Part shown: positions 37,670 through 47,420 of the stretch, one piece after another
How positions within the stretch are numbered: the stretch's first letter is position 1
Layout: every line of letters begins with the position of its first letter
Assembly: GCA_017983465.1 (NCBI GenBank)
Contig: JAGOBK010000001.1
Location: forward strand, 586,647-650,646
DNA: 64,000 nt
Direction of reading: 5' to 3'
Source: Crocinitomicaceae bacterium
GTDB taxonomy: Bacteria > Bacteroidota > Bacteroidia > Flavobacteriales_D > Crocinitomicaceae
The notes under the pieces: model-generated
What the model was told of the DNA's origin: nothing
Database searches by the model: none
What the model saw: the letters and a program-made list of their open reading frames with translations, nothing else
Position numbers and translations under genes: made by a program

Positions 37670-39160
37670 ATGGAAGAATTTGACTTAATAGTGATAGGTG
37701 GAGGTCCTGCAGGTTATGCAGCGGCCATGCGCGGAATTGATTTTGGTAAGAACGTTTGCTTAATCGAAAAAGACCGAGTTGGAGGGGCTGGAGTGTACAA
37801 TGGTGCGCTTTCCTCAAAGACTTTGTGGGAACTTGCGAGTCGTGTTGCGGATATCAACGACATGATTGTATCCAAAGGAAGGACAAAATTCGAATTGACA
37901 TGGGACGACGTCCGCAAAAATCTTTCCGAAGCAATCTTTGAACGCAAATTCCAATATGCTGCGCACATCAAGCTATTGCAGACAGAAACCATGAAAAAAC
38001 TGCTTCAGTATGAGCGTGGACAAGCAAAATTATTATCCAAGCATGAAGTAGAAATTGACCACGAAGGAGAAAAAAAGATCATTCGCGGAGAAAAAATCAT
38101 TTTAGCTACCGGAAGTCGTCCGAGGTCACTTCCCAACATCGAAGTCGACGAGGAAATCATCTTGACCAGCGACGGCATTGATCACATCAAAGATTTTCCA
38201 AAAAGCCTTGTAATCGTCGGAGCGGGAGTTATTGGTTGTGAGTACGCGACTATTTTTTCCAATTTCGGAAAGACAAAAGTATATTTGATCGACCGACAAG
38301 AACGCATCCTTCCCTTCGAGGATGAGGATATTTCGACCTTGGTAGCCAACAACATGAAGAAACATGGCGTGACCATTCACTCCAACGCGAAATTGGAACG
38401 CTTAGAGAAAATCGACGGAGAAGTCGAATATGAATTATCCTATCCAGATGGAAGCCACGAAATCATCCGTGTGGAAAAAGCGTTGCTATCCGTCGGTAGA
38501 ATTCCCAATGTTGAAGGACTCGGACTCGAAAATGCAGGAGTGGAAATGTCTCAGAGAGGCGTGCACATCGGCGACGACGATACCATTACCAGTGTTCCAA
38601 ATATTTATGCCGTTGGAGATGTTTCCGGAAGAATCGCCCTTGTGAACATGGGTGAAATCGAAGCGCGTCATGCGGTAGAAAAAGCATTTGGCAACATTCC
38701 AGAACGCTTAAACTACGACAATGTGTGTACGATTATGTTCCTTTCACCGGAGGTAGCTTCGGTCGGACTCAACGAACAACAATGCGTCGAGCAAAGCATT
38801 CCTGTAAAAGTGGTGAAAATCGATTATTCCCTCATTACCAGAGCTATTGCCATGCGCAAAACACAGGGATTCTTCAAAATCATTGTGACAAATGATAAGG
38901 ATATGCGCATCCTCGGAATGCGTGTTGTAGGAGCACATGCTTCAACAGCGATTCAGGCAGTTGGATTGTTAATCAAGCTCAACATGTCCATTGAAGTACT
39001 TTCCGAATTAATTCACCCGCATCCATCGATTGTGGAAGGAATTCAAGAATGTGTACGCATGTTGCTGAATCGATCCATTTTCAAATCCTCGGTTTTCAAG
39101 GATAAATTGGCGTGTTATTCACTTGTTGATGGGGTAAAAACGCCACTAGAAAGACTCTGA
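37670..39160 (+). CDS. Class I pyridine nucleotide-disulfide family flavoprotein lacking both redox cysteines
   Basis: The protein has 496 residues from the ATG at 37670; the open frame upstream is antisense to the YkgJ gene. FAD and NAD(P) motifs are present (IVIGGGPAGYAAAMRG, VIVGAGVIGCEYATIFSNFG), as are the YAVGDVSG segment and the C-terminal ELIHPHPSIVEGI with the active-site histidine. The redox-active site reads GGAGVYNGALSSK, so the two cysteines of lipoamide dehydrogenase are G41 and A46. It cannot use a disulfide and may be a transhydrogenase-like (SthA-type) or other NAD(P)H oxidoreductase; this is inference. A small gene overlaps its stop. Confidence 0.88.
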   Translation: MEEFDLIVIGGGPAGYAAAMRGIDFGKNVCLIEKDRVGGAGVYNGALSSKTLWELASRVADINDMIVSKGRTKFELTWDDVRKNLSEAIFERKFQYAAHIKLLQTETMKKLLQYERGQAKLLSKHEVEIDHEGEKKIIRGEKIILATGSRPRSLPNIEVDEEIILTSDGIDHIKDFPKSLVIVGAGVIGCEYATIFSNFGKTKVYLIDRQERILPFEDEDISTLVANNMKKHGVTIHSNAKLERLEKIDGEVEYELSYPDGSHEIIRVEKALLSVGRIPNVEGLGLENAGVEMSQRGVHIGDDDTITSVPNIYAVGDVSGRIALVNMGEIEARHAVEKAFGNIPERLNYDNVCTIMFLSPEVASVGLNEQQCVEQSIPVKVVKIDYSLITRAIAMRKTQGFFKIIVTNDKDMRILGMRVVGAHASTAIQAVGLLIKLNMSIEVLSELIHPHPSIVEGIQECVRMLLNRSIFKSSVFKDKLACYSLVDGVKTPLERL

Positions 39161-39414
39161 TGTCTGGGTTCATTTTTCCGCAATACCGCAAATTAGCGAA
39201 CGAGAAATCGCATTACGCGATTCGCGACGACCGTCATTTCATTGAAAAACAACTTATTGGTAAACAAGTGTTTATCATCGAAATAGAAGCGAAGCAATAT
39301 CCTGAAATCCTTCGCATTCAAGACATGCTCAATTGTGTGGAAGGATTCTTGCTTTCTTCCAAAGAGGTCTTTGAGTCTGTTGGAACGGAAAACACAGCTC
39401 CGGACCAAGCGTAG
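39160..39414 (+). CDS. Small protein of unknown function
   Basis: An 84-residue protein with no signal peptide, starting on the TGATG overlap with the flavoprotein stop, which implies coupled translation. It is charged and contains a KYR-like start (FIFPQYRKLANEKSHYAIRDDRHFIEKQLIG) and an ILRIQDMLNCVEGFLLSSKEVFESV helix. I do not recognise a family. Coupling to the flavoprotein makes it a real gene in my view. Confidence 0.65.
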   Translation: MSGFIFPQYRKLANEKSHYAIRDDRHFIEKQLIGKQVFIIEIEAKQYPEILRIQDMLNCVEGFLLSSKEVFESVGTENTAPDQA

Positions 39415-39510
39415 ACTTCGTTAAACTTCGTTTGGATTTCATCCCGATTTGTTCCCTAAAATCAGCATTTTTTGCGTAGTTTTGTCCATCAAACAACACG
39501 TATAAATAGC

Positions 39511-42500
39511 ATGGAACAAGAAGCTCCTTACATACCAGTTAATAAAATCCGCATTGTAACAGCAGCCTCCTTATTTGATGGGCACGATGCAGCCATAAAC
39601 ATCATGCGTCGCATCATTCAAGCAACAGGATGTGAAGTCATTCACCTCGGACACGATCGTTCCGTAGAAGAAGTGGTGGATTGTGCGATTCAAGAGGATG
39701 CACAAGCGATTGCGATGACATCTTACCAAGGTGGACACATCGAATACTTCAAATACATGTATGATTTGCTTCAGGAAAAAGGAGCACCACATGTGAAAAT
39801 TTTTGGAGGTGGTGGTGGAACCATTCTTCCATCTGAAATTGCAGAATTACAGGGATACGGGATTACCCGCATCTACCATCCTGATGATGGAAGATCGATG
39901 GGATTGCAAGGAATGATTAACGACCTCATTCAAAAATGTGACTTCCCAGTTGGTGAACCAAGTTCATTGCCGAGTACCCCGGAAGTTCTGACGAAATTGG
40001 CGGATAAATTCGTTCCAACGATTGCGCGAGTGATTTCAGGAGCAGAAAATTTCCCAGCCGAAAACAGTGCGCTTTTGAAAGAAATCCATGCGATTTCTGA
40101 TAAATCTAAGATTCCTGTACTCGGAATTACTGGAACAGGTGGTGCCGGAAAATCATCCCTTGTGGATGAGTTGGTTCGTCGTTTCTTGATTGACTTTACG
40201 GACAAACAAATTGCGGTGGTTTCTGTGGATCCATCGAAACGCAAAACGGGTGGAGCCTTGTTAGGTGACCGAATCCGAATGAACTCCATCAAAAGTGAAC
40301 GCGTGTACATGCGCTCATTAGCAACTCGTCAGTCCAATTTGGCCTTATCGAAACACGTGGCTGAAGCCATCAGTATTTTGAAAGCGGCAAACTACGATTT
40401 GATCATCCTAGAAACTTCTGGAATTGGTCAATCGGACACAGAGATCTTAGATCACTCTGATGTTTCTTTGTACGTGATGACGCCGGAATACGGTGCTGCC
40501 ACACAATTAGAAAAAATCGACATGTTGGACTTTGCCGACGTGATTTCCTTAAATAAATTCGACAAACGCGGAGCACTCGATGCCTTGCGCGATGTCCGTA
40601 AACAATACCAACGCAACCATAACTTGTGGGATTCCAATGTGGATGACATGCCGGTTTATGGAACGATTGCTTCCCAATTCAATGATCCAGGGATGAATTC
40701 CTTGTACAAGGTGATCATGGATAAAATGATCGAGAAAACAGGTGCGGAATTGCATTCTACTTTCCAGATTACACGTGAGATGTCCGAGAAAATCTACGTG
40801 ATTCCACCAGAAAGAACACGTTATTTGTCTGAGATTTCCGAAAACAACAGAGCTTACGACAAATGGGTAAATGAGCAAGTAAAAGTTGCGGATAAACTGC
40901 AAGGATTACAATCCTCCATCGGAACATTGGAGCAATCAACGATTGAGGACAAAGACCGTTTGATCAAAGGATTGCAAGAGACGTTGGACAAAGAAAAGTT
41001 AAATTTCGATCCACGCAATTGGGAAATCCTTCAAAACTGGGATGCGAAGAAACAGTCCTTCAAAAATCCAGAATACCAATTCAAGGTACGCGATAAAGTA
41101 TTGAGCATTCAAACACATACAGAATCGTTATCCCATTCCCAAATCCCGAAAGTAGCTGCCCCAAGATACAGCAGCTGGGGTGATATTTTACGTTGGGTTC
41201 TTCAAGAGAATTTCCCAGGTGAATTCCCGTATACTTCCGGATTGTTCCCTTTCAAACGTGAAGGAGAAGATCCAACACGTATGTTTGCGGGTGAAGGTGG
41301 ACCAGAGCGCACAAACAAACGTTTTCACTACGTGAGTTTGGGTATGCCAGCGAAACGACTTTCTACGGCATTTGACTCCGTGACTTTATACGGAAATGAC
41401 CCAGCGATTCGTCCCGATATTTATGGGAAAATCGGAAATTCAGGAGTTTCCATTTGCTGTTTGGATGATGCGAAAAAATTATACTCTGGATTTGATTTAA
41501 GTCATCCAGCGACGTCTGTTTCCATGACGATTAATGGTCCAGCACCGATGTTGTTAGCCTTCTTCATGAATGCAGCCATCGATCAAAATTGTGAGAAATA
41601 CATTAAAGCAAACGGACTCGAAGCGGAAGTAGAGGCAAAAATTTCTGCGATTTACAAAGCCAAAGGCGTTGCACGTCCGAGTTACCAAGGAGAATTACCC
41701 GAAGGAAACAACGGACTCGGATTGATGTTACTCGGTGTTACGGGCGATCAAGTCCTTCCAGCAGATGTTTATTTGGACATCAAAACGGAAACCTTGAAGC
41801 AAGTTCGCGGAACCGTTCAAGCAGATATTTTAAAAGAAGATCAAGCACAAAACACCTGTATTTTCTCAACTGAATTCGCGTTGCGCTTGATGGGCGATGT
41901 ACAACAGTATTTCATCGAAAATGGCGTGCGTAACTTCTACTCGGTGTCCATTTCAGGATACCACATTGCAGAGGCTGGAGCAAATCCAATTACACAATTG
42001 GCGTTTACCTTGGCGAATGGATTCACTTACGTAGAATACTATTTAAGTCGTGGCATGGACATCAACGACTTCGGTCCAAACTTGTCCTTCTTCTTCTCTA
42101 ACGGAATTGATCCAGAATACGCAGTGATTGGACGCGTTGCTCGTCGTTTGTGGGCGAAAGCTTTGGCGAAGAAATACGGTGCGAATCCACGTGCGCAGAT
42201 GTTGAAATACCACATTCAAACGTCTGGACGTTCCCTACATGCACAAGAAATTGACTTTAACGATATCCGTACAACACTTCAAGCGTTGTATGCGATTTAC
42301 GACAACTGTAATTCCTTACACACGAATGCGTATGACGAGGCAATTACAACTCCAACGGAAGAATCTGTACGTCGTGCCATGGCCATTCAGTTGATCATCA
42401 ACCGAGAACTTGGATTAGCGAAAAACGAGAATCCACTACAAGGTTCTTTCATCATCGACGAATTAACGGATTTGGTGGAATCTGCAGTTTTAACTGAATT

Positions 42501-42906
42501 CGATCGCATCACCGAGCGTGGTGGTGTTTTAGGAGCGATGGAAACGATGTACCAACGTTCGAAAATCCAAGAGGAATCGTTGTATTACGAGACCTTGAAA
42601 CACACAGGTGAATTCCCAATTATCGGAGTGAATACCTTCTTGAGCTCGAAAGGATCTCCAACGGTATTACCGAAGGAAGTGATCCGTGCAACGGAAGAAG
42701 AGAAAGAATACCAAATCACGATGTTGCAACACCTTCAAAAAGGAAATGAAATACCGGCCATGAATGGTATTGTGAAAATTCAGGATGCTGCGATTAACAA
42801 CCGAAACATGTTTGAAGAATTGATGGAAACGTGTAAGTTCGCTTCACTCGGACAAATTACTTCAGCCTTGTTTGAAGTGGGTGGTCAGTATCGTCGAAAC
42901 ATGTAA
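39511..42906 (+). CDS. icmF: Fused isobutyryl-CoA mutase / G-protein chaperone (IcmF)
   Basis: The 1131-residue enzyme has a B12-binding domain first ([14 protein letters not shown]25 as cobalt ligand), then a MeaB/ArgK-like GTPase (P-loop [12 protein letters not shown], residues 205-216), then the (beta/alpha)8 acyl-CoA mutase domain. Two substrate-pocket positions agree with isobutyryl-CoA mutase rather than methylmalonyl-CoA mutase: F579 in SGLFPFKR, where MCM has Tyr, and Q780 in AQNTCIF, where MCM has Arg. The predicted reaction interconverts isobutyryl-CoA and butyryl-CoA with built-in cofactor gating. The ATG at 39511 gives the usual N-terminus; the frame from 39472 is longer. bshC follows 7 bp downstream. 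Confidence 0.93.
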   Translation: MEQEAPYIPVNKIRIVTAASLFDGHDAAINIMRRIIQATGCEVIHLGHDRSVEEVVDCAIQEDAQAIAMTSYQGGHIEYFKYMYDLLQEKGAPHVKIFGGGGGTILPSEIAELQGYGITRIYHPDDGRSMGLQGMINDLIQKCDFPVGEPSSLPSTPEVLTKLADKFVPTIARVISGAENFPAENSALLKEIHAISDKSKIPVLGITGTGGAGKSSLVDELVRRFLIDFTDKQIAVVSVDPSKRKTGGALLGDRIRMNSIKSERVYMRSLATRQSNLALSKHVAEAISILKAANYDLIILETSGIGQSDTEILDHSDVSLYVMTPEYGAATQLEKIDMLDFADVISLNKFDKRGALDALRDVRKQYQRNHNLWDSNVDDMPVYGTIASQFNDPGMNSLYKVIMDKMIEKTGAELHSTFQITREMSEKIYVIPPERTRYLSEISENNRAYDKWVNEQVKVADKLQGLQSSIGTLEQSTIEDKDRLIKGLQETLDKEKLNFDPRNWEILQNWDAKKQSFKNPEYQFKVRDKVLSIQTHTESLSHSQIPKVAAPRYSSWGDILRWVLQENFPGEFPYTSGLFPFKREGEDPTRMFAGEGGPERTNKRFHYVSLGMPAKRLSTAFDSVTLYGNDPAIRPDIYGKIGNSGVSICCLDDAKKLYSGFDLSHPATSVSMTINGPAPMLLAFFMNAAIDQNCEKYIKANGLEAEVEAKISAIYKAKGVARPSYQGELPEGNNGLGLMLLGVTGDQVLPADVYLDIKTETLKQVRGTVQADILKEDQAQNTCIFSTEFALRLMGDVQQYFIENGVRNFYSVSISGYHIAEAGANPITQLAFTLANGFTYVEYYLSRGMDINDFGPNLSFFFSNGIDPEYAVIGRVARRLWAKALAKKYGANPRAQMLKYHIQTSGRSLHAQEIDFNDIRTTLQALYAIYDNCNSLHTNAYDEAITTPTEESVRRAMAIQLIINRELGLAKNENPLQGSFIIDELTDLVESAVLTEFDRITERGGVLGAMETMYQRSKIQEESLYYETLKHTGEFPIIGVNTFLSSKGSPTVLPKEVIRATEEEKEYQITMLQHLQKGNEIPAMNGIVKIQDAAINNRNMFEELMETCKFASLGQITSALFEVGGQYRRNM

Positions 42907-42913
42907 TTCGCTG

Positions 42914-44494
42914 ATGCGCATAGACATTCCACGTTCTTCTACGCCATTTTTCAACGAGAAACAGCGACTTTTCACCGAAAATCAAGCGGCCTTGTCCGCA
43001 TGGATTCAACGTCCATTTTCGAAAGAGGCATTCTTGGAACAATTGACCGAAAAGCAAGCCGTATATGGTTCTGTTCAACGTTATATTTTGCAAGAAGGAC
43101 TCGAAGAATTGTATGCGGATGTCCTGCGATCTGAGCAAGTACAAACGAATATTGAGAAACTAAGTCAAGCCAACTGTTTTACGGTGACCACCGGACACCA
43201 ACTCAGTTTGGCAACTGGACCTTTATTTTTCCTTTATAAAATTCTTCACGTCATCAAACAATGTGAAGAACTAAAAGTGAGTTATCCAGACTACGAATTC
43301 GTTCCTGTTTATTGGATGGCATCCGAGGACCACGATTTCGCCGAGATTCAATCGGTTCAATTGTTCCAACAGATCTTGAAATGGGATCGTTCTAACGGTG
43401 GTGCAGTTGGACGCATGAACCTAGACGGTCTCGAAACAGTTATTTCGGAGATTCATACGAAATTCCAAAACCATCCTGACAGCGAAATTCACACCTTGAT
43501 GGATGCGATGTCCGGCGAAACATATGGTAAAGCCTTTTTTCAATTCGTCAATGAACTTTTCGGTCACTATGGATTGATCATCATGGATGGCGACTTGCCG
43601 CTGTGGAAAGAAGCCTTCTCCCCTATTTTAAAACAAGAACTGCTAAGCGGATTTTCATCGAAAGCGGTGGAACAAACGAATCAATCTTTAAGTCAAGCGG
43701 GATTTCCGTTGCAAGTAGAAGCAAAGGACACAAATTTGTTTTATTTGAGTCCCGAAAAGCGCGAACGCATCCAACGAACGGAAACGGGATTTCAAATTGG
43801 ATCCAAAGAATTGGATACTGAAAGCATCCTAGAAGCATTAAAAAACCATCCGGAGTCTTTTTCACCGAATGTGGTTTTGCGTCCAGTTTACCAAGAATTT
43901 CTCTTGCCGAACCTATGTTACGTTGGAGGTCCGGGTGAAATCATGTATTGGTTGCAGTTAAAGGACGTTTTCCAAGAAGCAAAGGTTTTATTTCCATTAA
44001 TTCAATCCAGAACAAGCATTCTTTTGCTGGAAGAAAAAAACTGGAACGAATGGCAAACGATGGGATTAACCACGCAAGATTTGTGGCGCAATCCGCAGGA
44101 ATTAAAGCAAGAATTTTTGGAACGCGAAGGTAGTCAAGCCATTGATTTCAGCGAATTAGATGAATTGACCTTGAAATTGAGTTCGAAATGGACGCAATTA
44201 ACACATGAAGTCGATTCCAATCAAGTGAGCATGGTCGAGGCCGAGCTGACCCGTATTTCGAAGCAATTGTTTCAGTTGAAAGATCGATTGGAAAAGATTC
44301 GCAAAGGAAAATTCGATAAGCAATTAAAAATGATTGATGCCATTTCTGCGAAATGCTTACCAAAAGGCGAGCTTCAAGAACGCAATTCGAATCTATTTTC
44401 CTTTTGCGCAGATGGACACGTTTATGCACGCATCGAGCAAATCAAAAGTGAAATGAATCCATTTTTAAGTGATTTTCAGTTCATTCTGCTCTAA
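42914..44494 (+). CDS. bshC: Putative cysteine ligase BshC (bacillithiol biosynthesis)
   Basis: The protein has 526 residues from the ATG at 42914. BshC is thought to add cysteine to glucosaminyl-malate in the last step of bacillithiol synthesis. Family landmarks are VTTGHQLSLATGPLFFLYKILHVI, PVYWMASEDHDFAEI with its acidic/histidine cluster, VLRPVYQEFLLPNLCYVGGPGEIMYWLQLKDVF, and a C-terminal coiled coil (about 400-460). It is 7 bp after icmF, so probably cotranscribed. bshA and bshB are not in the window. Confidence 0.94.
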   Translation: MRIDIPRSSTPFFNEKQRLFTENQAALSAWIQRPFSKEAFLEQLTEKQAVYGSVQRYILQEGLEELYADVLRSEQVQTNIEKLSQANCFTVTTGHQLSLATGPLFFLYKILHVIKQCEELKVSYPDYEFVPVYWMASEDHDFAEIQSVQLFQQILKWDRSNGGAVGRMNLDGLETVISEIHTKFQNHPDSEIHTLMDAMSGETYGKAFFQFVNELFGHYGLIIMDGDLPLWKEAFSPILKQELLSGFSSKAVEQTNQSLSQAGFPLQVEAKDTNLFYLSPEKRERIQRTETGFQIGSKELDTESILEALKNHPESFSPNVVLRPVYQEFLLPNLCYVGGPGEIMYWLQLKDVFQEAKVLFPLIQSRTSILLLEEKNWNEWQTMGLTTQDLWRNPQELKQEFLEREGSQAIDFSELDELTLKLSSKWTQLTHEVDSNQVSMVEAELTRISKQLFQLKDRLEKIRKGKFDKQLKMIDAISAKCLPKGELQERNSNLFSFCADGHVYARIEQIKSEMNPFLSDFQFILL

Positions 44495-44534
44495 CGAAGC
44501 AAAGAAATTACGACCTTTGTGTCAAATTGACCCC

Positions 44535-45092
44535 ATGAAACAAAATAAGATCCGCGAAGTACTTTCTAAACACCCTGTGATTCCAGTGGTGACTTTTCAC
44601 GCTGTTGAAGAAGTAGCTCCTAAAATGGAACAATTAATCGCCGATGGGATATTCTGTATTGAAATCACTTTGCGCACACCTGCTGCATTTGATTGCATCG
44701 CAGAAGCGAAAAGATTGTATGGAGATCGTTGTTCGATTGGAATGGGAACCGTAGTTTCCGTGAGTCAAATTGACAAAGCAGTGCAATTAGGCATCGACTT
44801 CATGGTGAGTCCAGGATTGAACGCTACCCTTGCGCCAGCATTTGAAGCCAGTGGAATCGCGTTTATCCCCGGAGTCGCAACACCAAGTGAAATCATCGAA
44901 GGATTGCAATTCGGATGGGATACTTTCAAATTTTTTCCAGCAAACTTATTCGGTGGACTTGCAGCCTTAAAAGCATATGGACAAGTGTTTCCAGCAGTGA
45001 AATTTTGTCCAACGGGCGGAATTACCGAAGAAACACATCCAGACTATTTGGCCTTGGACAACATCATTTCCGTGGGTGGATCTTGGATGTAG
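44535..45092 (+). CDS. eda: KDPG/KHG aldolase, short C-terminus
   Basis: A 185-residue class I aldolase of the 2-keto-3-deoxy-6-phosphogluconate / 4-hydroxy-2-oxoglutarate type. The catalytic Glu (E43 in IEITLRT), the Schiff-base Lys (K132 in DTFKFFPAN) and the phosphate-binding CPTGGI and SVGGSW motifs are present. The protein stops immediately after GGSWM, whereas typical Eda proteins continue for about 20-25 residues in a final helix. The next in-frame readings hit stops quickly, so a single frameshift does not restore a long tail. Enzyme activity is plausible because all catalytic residues remain. Confidence 0.88.
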   Translation: MKQNKIREVLSKHPVIPVVTFHAVEEVAPKMEQLIADGIFCIEITLRTPAAFDCIAEAKRLYGDRCSIGMGTVVSVSQIDKAVQLGIDFMVSPGLNATLAPAFEASGIAFIPGVATPSEIIEGLQFGWDTFKFFPANLFGGLAALKAYGQVFPAVKFCPTGGITEETHPDYLALDNIISVGGSWM

Positions 45093-45139
45093 TTTAATCT
45101 GATTACCGACATCTTAATTCTCTCCAATCCCTTCACTTC

Positions 45140-46273
45140 ATGATCTTTCTTTTCTCTCTCCTTTTAATCATTGGCGCTGAATGGATTTTCCTTCACGGAC
45201 TCATTGAACATTCCTTGTATGTCCTGGCTGGATTCCAAGGATTCGTGTTCATCGCAAGTGTTGGCTTACTATTTTTTAACTTTCGACGTCGAACTCAAAA
45301 CGCAGATTACCGCTTGGTGTTCACCTACATGGGCTTGTTCATCGCCTCCGGAATTCCAGCGCTTGTCTATTTGATTCCAGGACTATCCTATTTACTTCTG
45401 GGACTCCCCTATTTGCAGTACATTGGATGGATTTTCTCCGTGGGAATCTTCCTAGGTATTTTATATGGAATTCAATTCGGACGATGGAATTGGAAAGTTC
45501 ACCATGTGACAATTTCCTATCCAAACCTACCGAAAGTATTTGATGGACTTCGTTTCGTGCAAATTAGTGATGTCCATGTGGGTAGTTTCTTGCATCGTTA
45601 CCACAAAGTTCAGAAGGCAATCGATTTGATCAACGCACAGAATGCCGATTACGTGTTTTTCACAGGCGATTTAGTCAATAACAAAGCCGATGAAATGCAT
45701 GGTTGGGAACCCCTTTTCTCCTCTATTCAAGCGAAAAAAGGAAAATTCAGCATCCTCGGAAATCACGATTATGGTGATTATGTACAATGGAACGAGCAAG
45801 ACGAGAAACAAGCGAATTTAACCAATCTCATTCGCATTCATGAATCCATTGGATTTCAACCTTTACTGAACGATGCTGTTGAATTAGGCGACGGATGCTG
45901 GCTTTTAGGCGTTGAAAACTGGGGGAAAGCACCATTTCGTCAAAGTGGAAAATTGACAGAAACACTATCGAAAGTTCCAGCGGATGCCTTTAAAATATTA
46001 TTGTCCCACGATCCAAGTCATTTCGATGCGCAGGTGTTGGATACCAATATCGACTTAACGCTTTCCGGACACACGCACGGCATGCAGTTTGGAATTGAGC
46101 GCTTTGGAATTAAATTCAGTCCAGTTTCCTTCAAATACCGCAAATGGGCAGGACTGTATCAAGTTGGCTTACAATATTTGTATGTTAACCGTGGATTTGG
46201 TTTCCTAGGTTTTCCAGGACGCGTTGGAATTTATCCAGAAATCACCCATTTCACCTTACGAAAAGCCGAATAA
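45140..46273 (+). CDS. Membrane-bound metallophosphoesterase
   Basis: A 377-residue protein with four hydrophobic segments in the first 115 residues and a cytoplasmic-type calcineurin-like domain after them. Metal-binding motifs are QISDVHVGSF, FTGDLVNN, ILGNHDYGDY and LSGHTHGMQFG, which is the full set. This layout (YkuE/LpxH-like domain behind membrane helices) is common in Bacteroidetes; the substrate may be a lipid-linked phosphoester but is unknown. It starts 47 bp after the eda-like gene. Confidence 0.9.
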   Translation: MIFLFSLLLIIGAEWIFLHGLIEHSLYVLAGFQGFVFIASVGLLFFNFRRRTQNADYRLVFTYMGLFIASGIPALVYLIPGLSYLLLGLPYLQYIGWIFSVGIFLGILYGIQFGRWNWKVHHVTISYPNLPKVFDGLRFVQISDVHVGSFLHRYHKVQKAIDLINAQNADYVFFTGDLVNNKADEMHGWEPLFSSIQAKKGKFSILGNHDYGDYVQWNEQDEKQANLTNLIRIHESIGFQPLLNDAVELGDGCWLLGVENWGKAPFRQSGKLTETLSKVPADAFKILLSHDPSHFDAQVLDTNIDLTLSGHTHGMQFGIERFGIKFSPVSFKYRKWAGLYQVGLQYLYVNRGFGFLGFPGRVGIYPEITHFTLRKAE

Positions 46274-46328
46274 GCATTCGTTTGTTTCGAAGGAAGAATA
46301 TTCCTACATTTAACTAAAATTATTCGAT

Positions 46329-47252
46329 ATGACACCGATTTACATTCTACTTGTCGCGGTACTTGCCTTTGTATTCAGTTCACTTCTTACTGTCACACAA
46401 GGTACCATTGCCGTTATTACCTTATTCGGAAAATACCAACGTATTTTAACACCCGGATTGCGCATGAAGATTCCATTTTTGGAACAAGTGTACCGACGTA
46501 TTTCCATCCAGAATCAGAGTATTGAAATGGAATTTCAAGCAGTAACCATTGACCAAGCGAACGTGTATTTCAAAAGCATGTTGTTGTACAGTGTGATGGA
46601 TGCCGAAGAAGAAACAATCAAGAAAGTCGCATTTAAGTTCATCAGCAACAAAGATTTAATGCAGGCATTAATTCGCACCATCGAAGGATCGATTCGCGCG
46701 TATGTTGCGAGTCAAAAACAATCTGAAATCCTTGGTTTGCGTCACGAATTGGTAGAAAGCGTGAAAAATCAAATTGACCACACCTTAGAAACGTGGGGGT
46801 ACCATTTATTGGATCTACAAATCAACGACATCACCTTTGACCAAGCGATTATCGAGAGTATGAGCAAGGTGGTTGCATCAAACAACTTAAAAGCAGCCGC
46901 AGAGAACGAAGGACAAGCCTTATTGATCACCAAAACCAAAGCAGCAGAAGCAGAAGGAAACGCAATTAAAATTGCCGCCTTAGCAGAGAAGGAAGCTGCG
47001 ATGTTACGTGGACAAGGAGTTGCATTGTTCCGTCAAGAGGTGGCAAAAGGGATGAGTGAAGCAGCAGAAGAAATGAAGCAAGCGAACTTAGACACAAATG
47101 TGATCCTTTTCTCCATGTGGACAGAAGCCATCAAGAATTTCGCTGAATACGGAAAAGGAAACACCATCTTCCTGGACGGCAGTGCAGAAGGCATGCAAAA
47201 AACCATGAAACAGATACAGGCAATGTTATCGTCCGAACAAAATCAAAAATAG
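46329..47252 (+). CDS. SPFH (stomatin/prohibitin-like) membrane protein
   Basis: A 307-residue protein with one N-terminal membrane segment (PIYILLVAVLAFVFSSLLTV) and an SPFH/Band 7 domain (FGKYQRILTPGLRMKIPFLEQVYRRISIQNQSIEM). It is followed by an Ala/Glu-rich coiled coil (about 185-270) that drives oligomer formation. Such proteins organise membrane microdomains or guard proteases such as FtsH; which applies here is not shown. It is the last gene before the tRNA locus. Confidence 0.9.
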   Translation: MTPIYILLVAVLAFVFSSLLTVTQGTIAVITLFGKYQRILTPGLRMKIPFLEQVYRRISIQNQSIEMEFQAVTIDQANVYFKSMLLYSVMDAEEETIKKVAFKFISNKDLMQALIRTIEGSIRAYVASQKQSEILGLRHELVESVKNQIDHTLETWGYHLLDLQINDITFDQAIIESMSKVVASNNLKAAAENEGQALLITKTKAAEAEGNAIKIAALAEKEAAMLRGQGVALFRQEVAKGMSEAAEEMKQANLDTNVILFSMWTEAIKNFAEYGKGNTIFLDGSAEGMQKTMKQIQAMLSSEQNQK

Positions 47253-47265
47253 ATACCTTCTTTCC

Positions 47266-47295
47266 TTTGACAAAAGGAAGAAATTACTATTTTTG
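47266..47295 (+). promoter_or_regulatory. Promoter of the tRNA locus (TTTGACA, TATTTTTG)
   Basis: A TTTGACA -33 box at about 47266-47272 and TATTTTTG at 47288-47295, with 18 bp between TTG and the -7 box. It lies 30 bp upstream of the first tRNA remnant, not of the intact tRNA, as if the first tRNA of the unit once began at 47325. Confidence 0.7.
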
Positions 47296-47305
47296 CCAAC
47301 CAATA

Positions 47306-47336
47306 CGTTACAGCGATGTAACCCGGTCCTATAGCT
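47306..47336 (+). repeat. Direct repeat, copy 1: tRNA leader plus 5' fragment of tRNA
   Basis: This stretch repeats at 47390-47420 with only four mismatches clustered in the middle. The last 21 bases are identical and include the first 12 bases of the tRNA (GGTCCTATAGCT). After this point the sequence departs from a tRNA, so this is a broken gene copy. Confidence 0.85.
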
Positions 47337-47373
47337 TCCCGTAACGACGGGACAAGCAACTTCGCTATAGGAC
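47325..47373 (+). pseudogene. tRNA 5' remnant folded into a nested hairpin
   Basis: GTCCTATAGC (47326-47335, tRNA acceptor and D-arm start) is followed by an inner hairpin TCCCGT-AACG-ACGGGA (47337-47352) and then by its own inverse GCTATAGGAC (47364-47373). No anticodon arm or T arm is present, so it cannot be a functional tRNA. Confidence 0.75.
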
Positions 47374-47389
47374 AACTAAGATTTATAAC

Positions 47390-47420
47390 CGTTACTTAAA
47401 TGTAACCCGGTCCTATAGCT
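47390..47420 (+). repeat. Direct repeat, copy 2: leader and 5' end of the intact tRNA
   Basis: Pairs with 47306-47336, offset 84 bp, about the length of a tRNA plus spacer, as expected from a tandem tRNA duplication. Confidence 0.85.

Noticed and set aside
45088..45140. Frameshift truncating the KDPG aldolase
   Set aside because: Both alternative frames hit a stop within a few codons, so one indel does not restore a normal tail; kept as a short gene instead of a pseudogene.
47325..47400. Possible second complete tRNA before the CAT tRNA
   Set aside because: Only the first 12 bases match; no anticodon or T arm can be formed and the rest is a nested inverted repeat.
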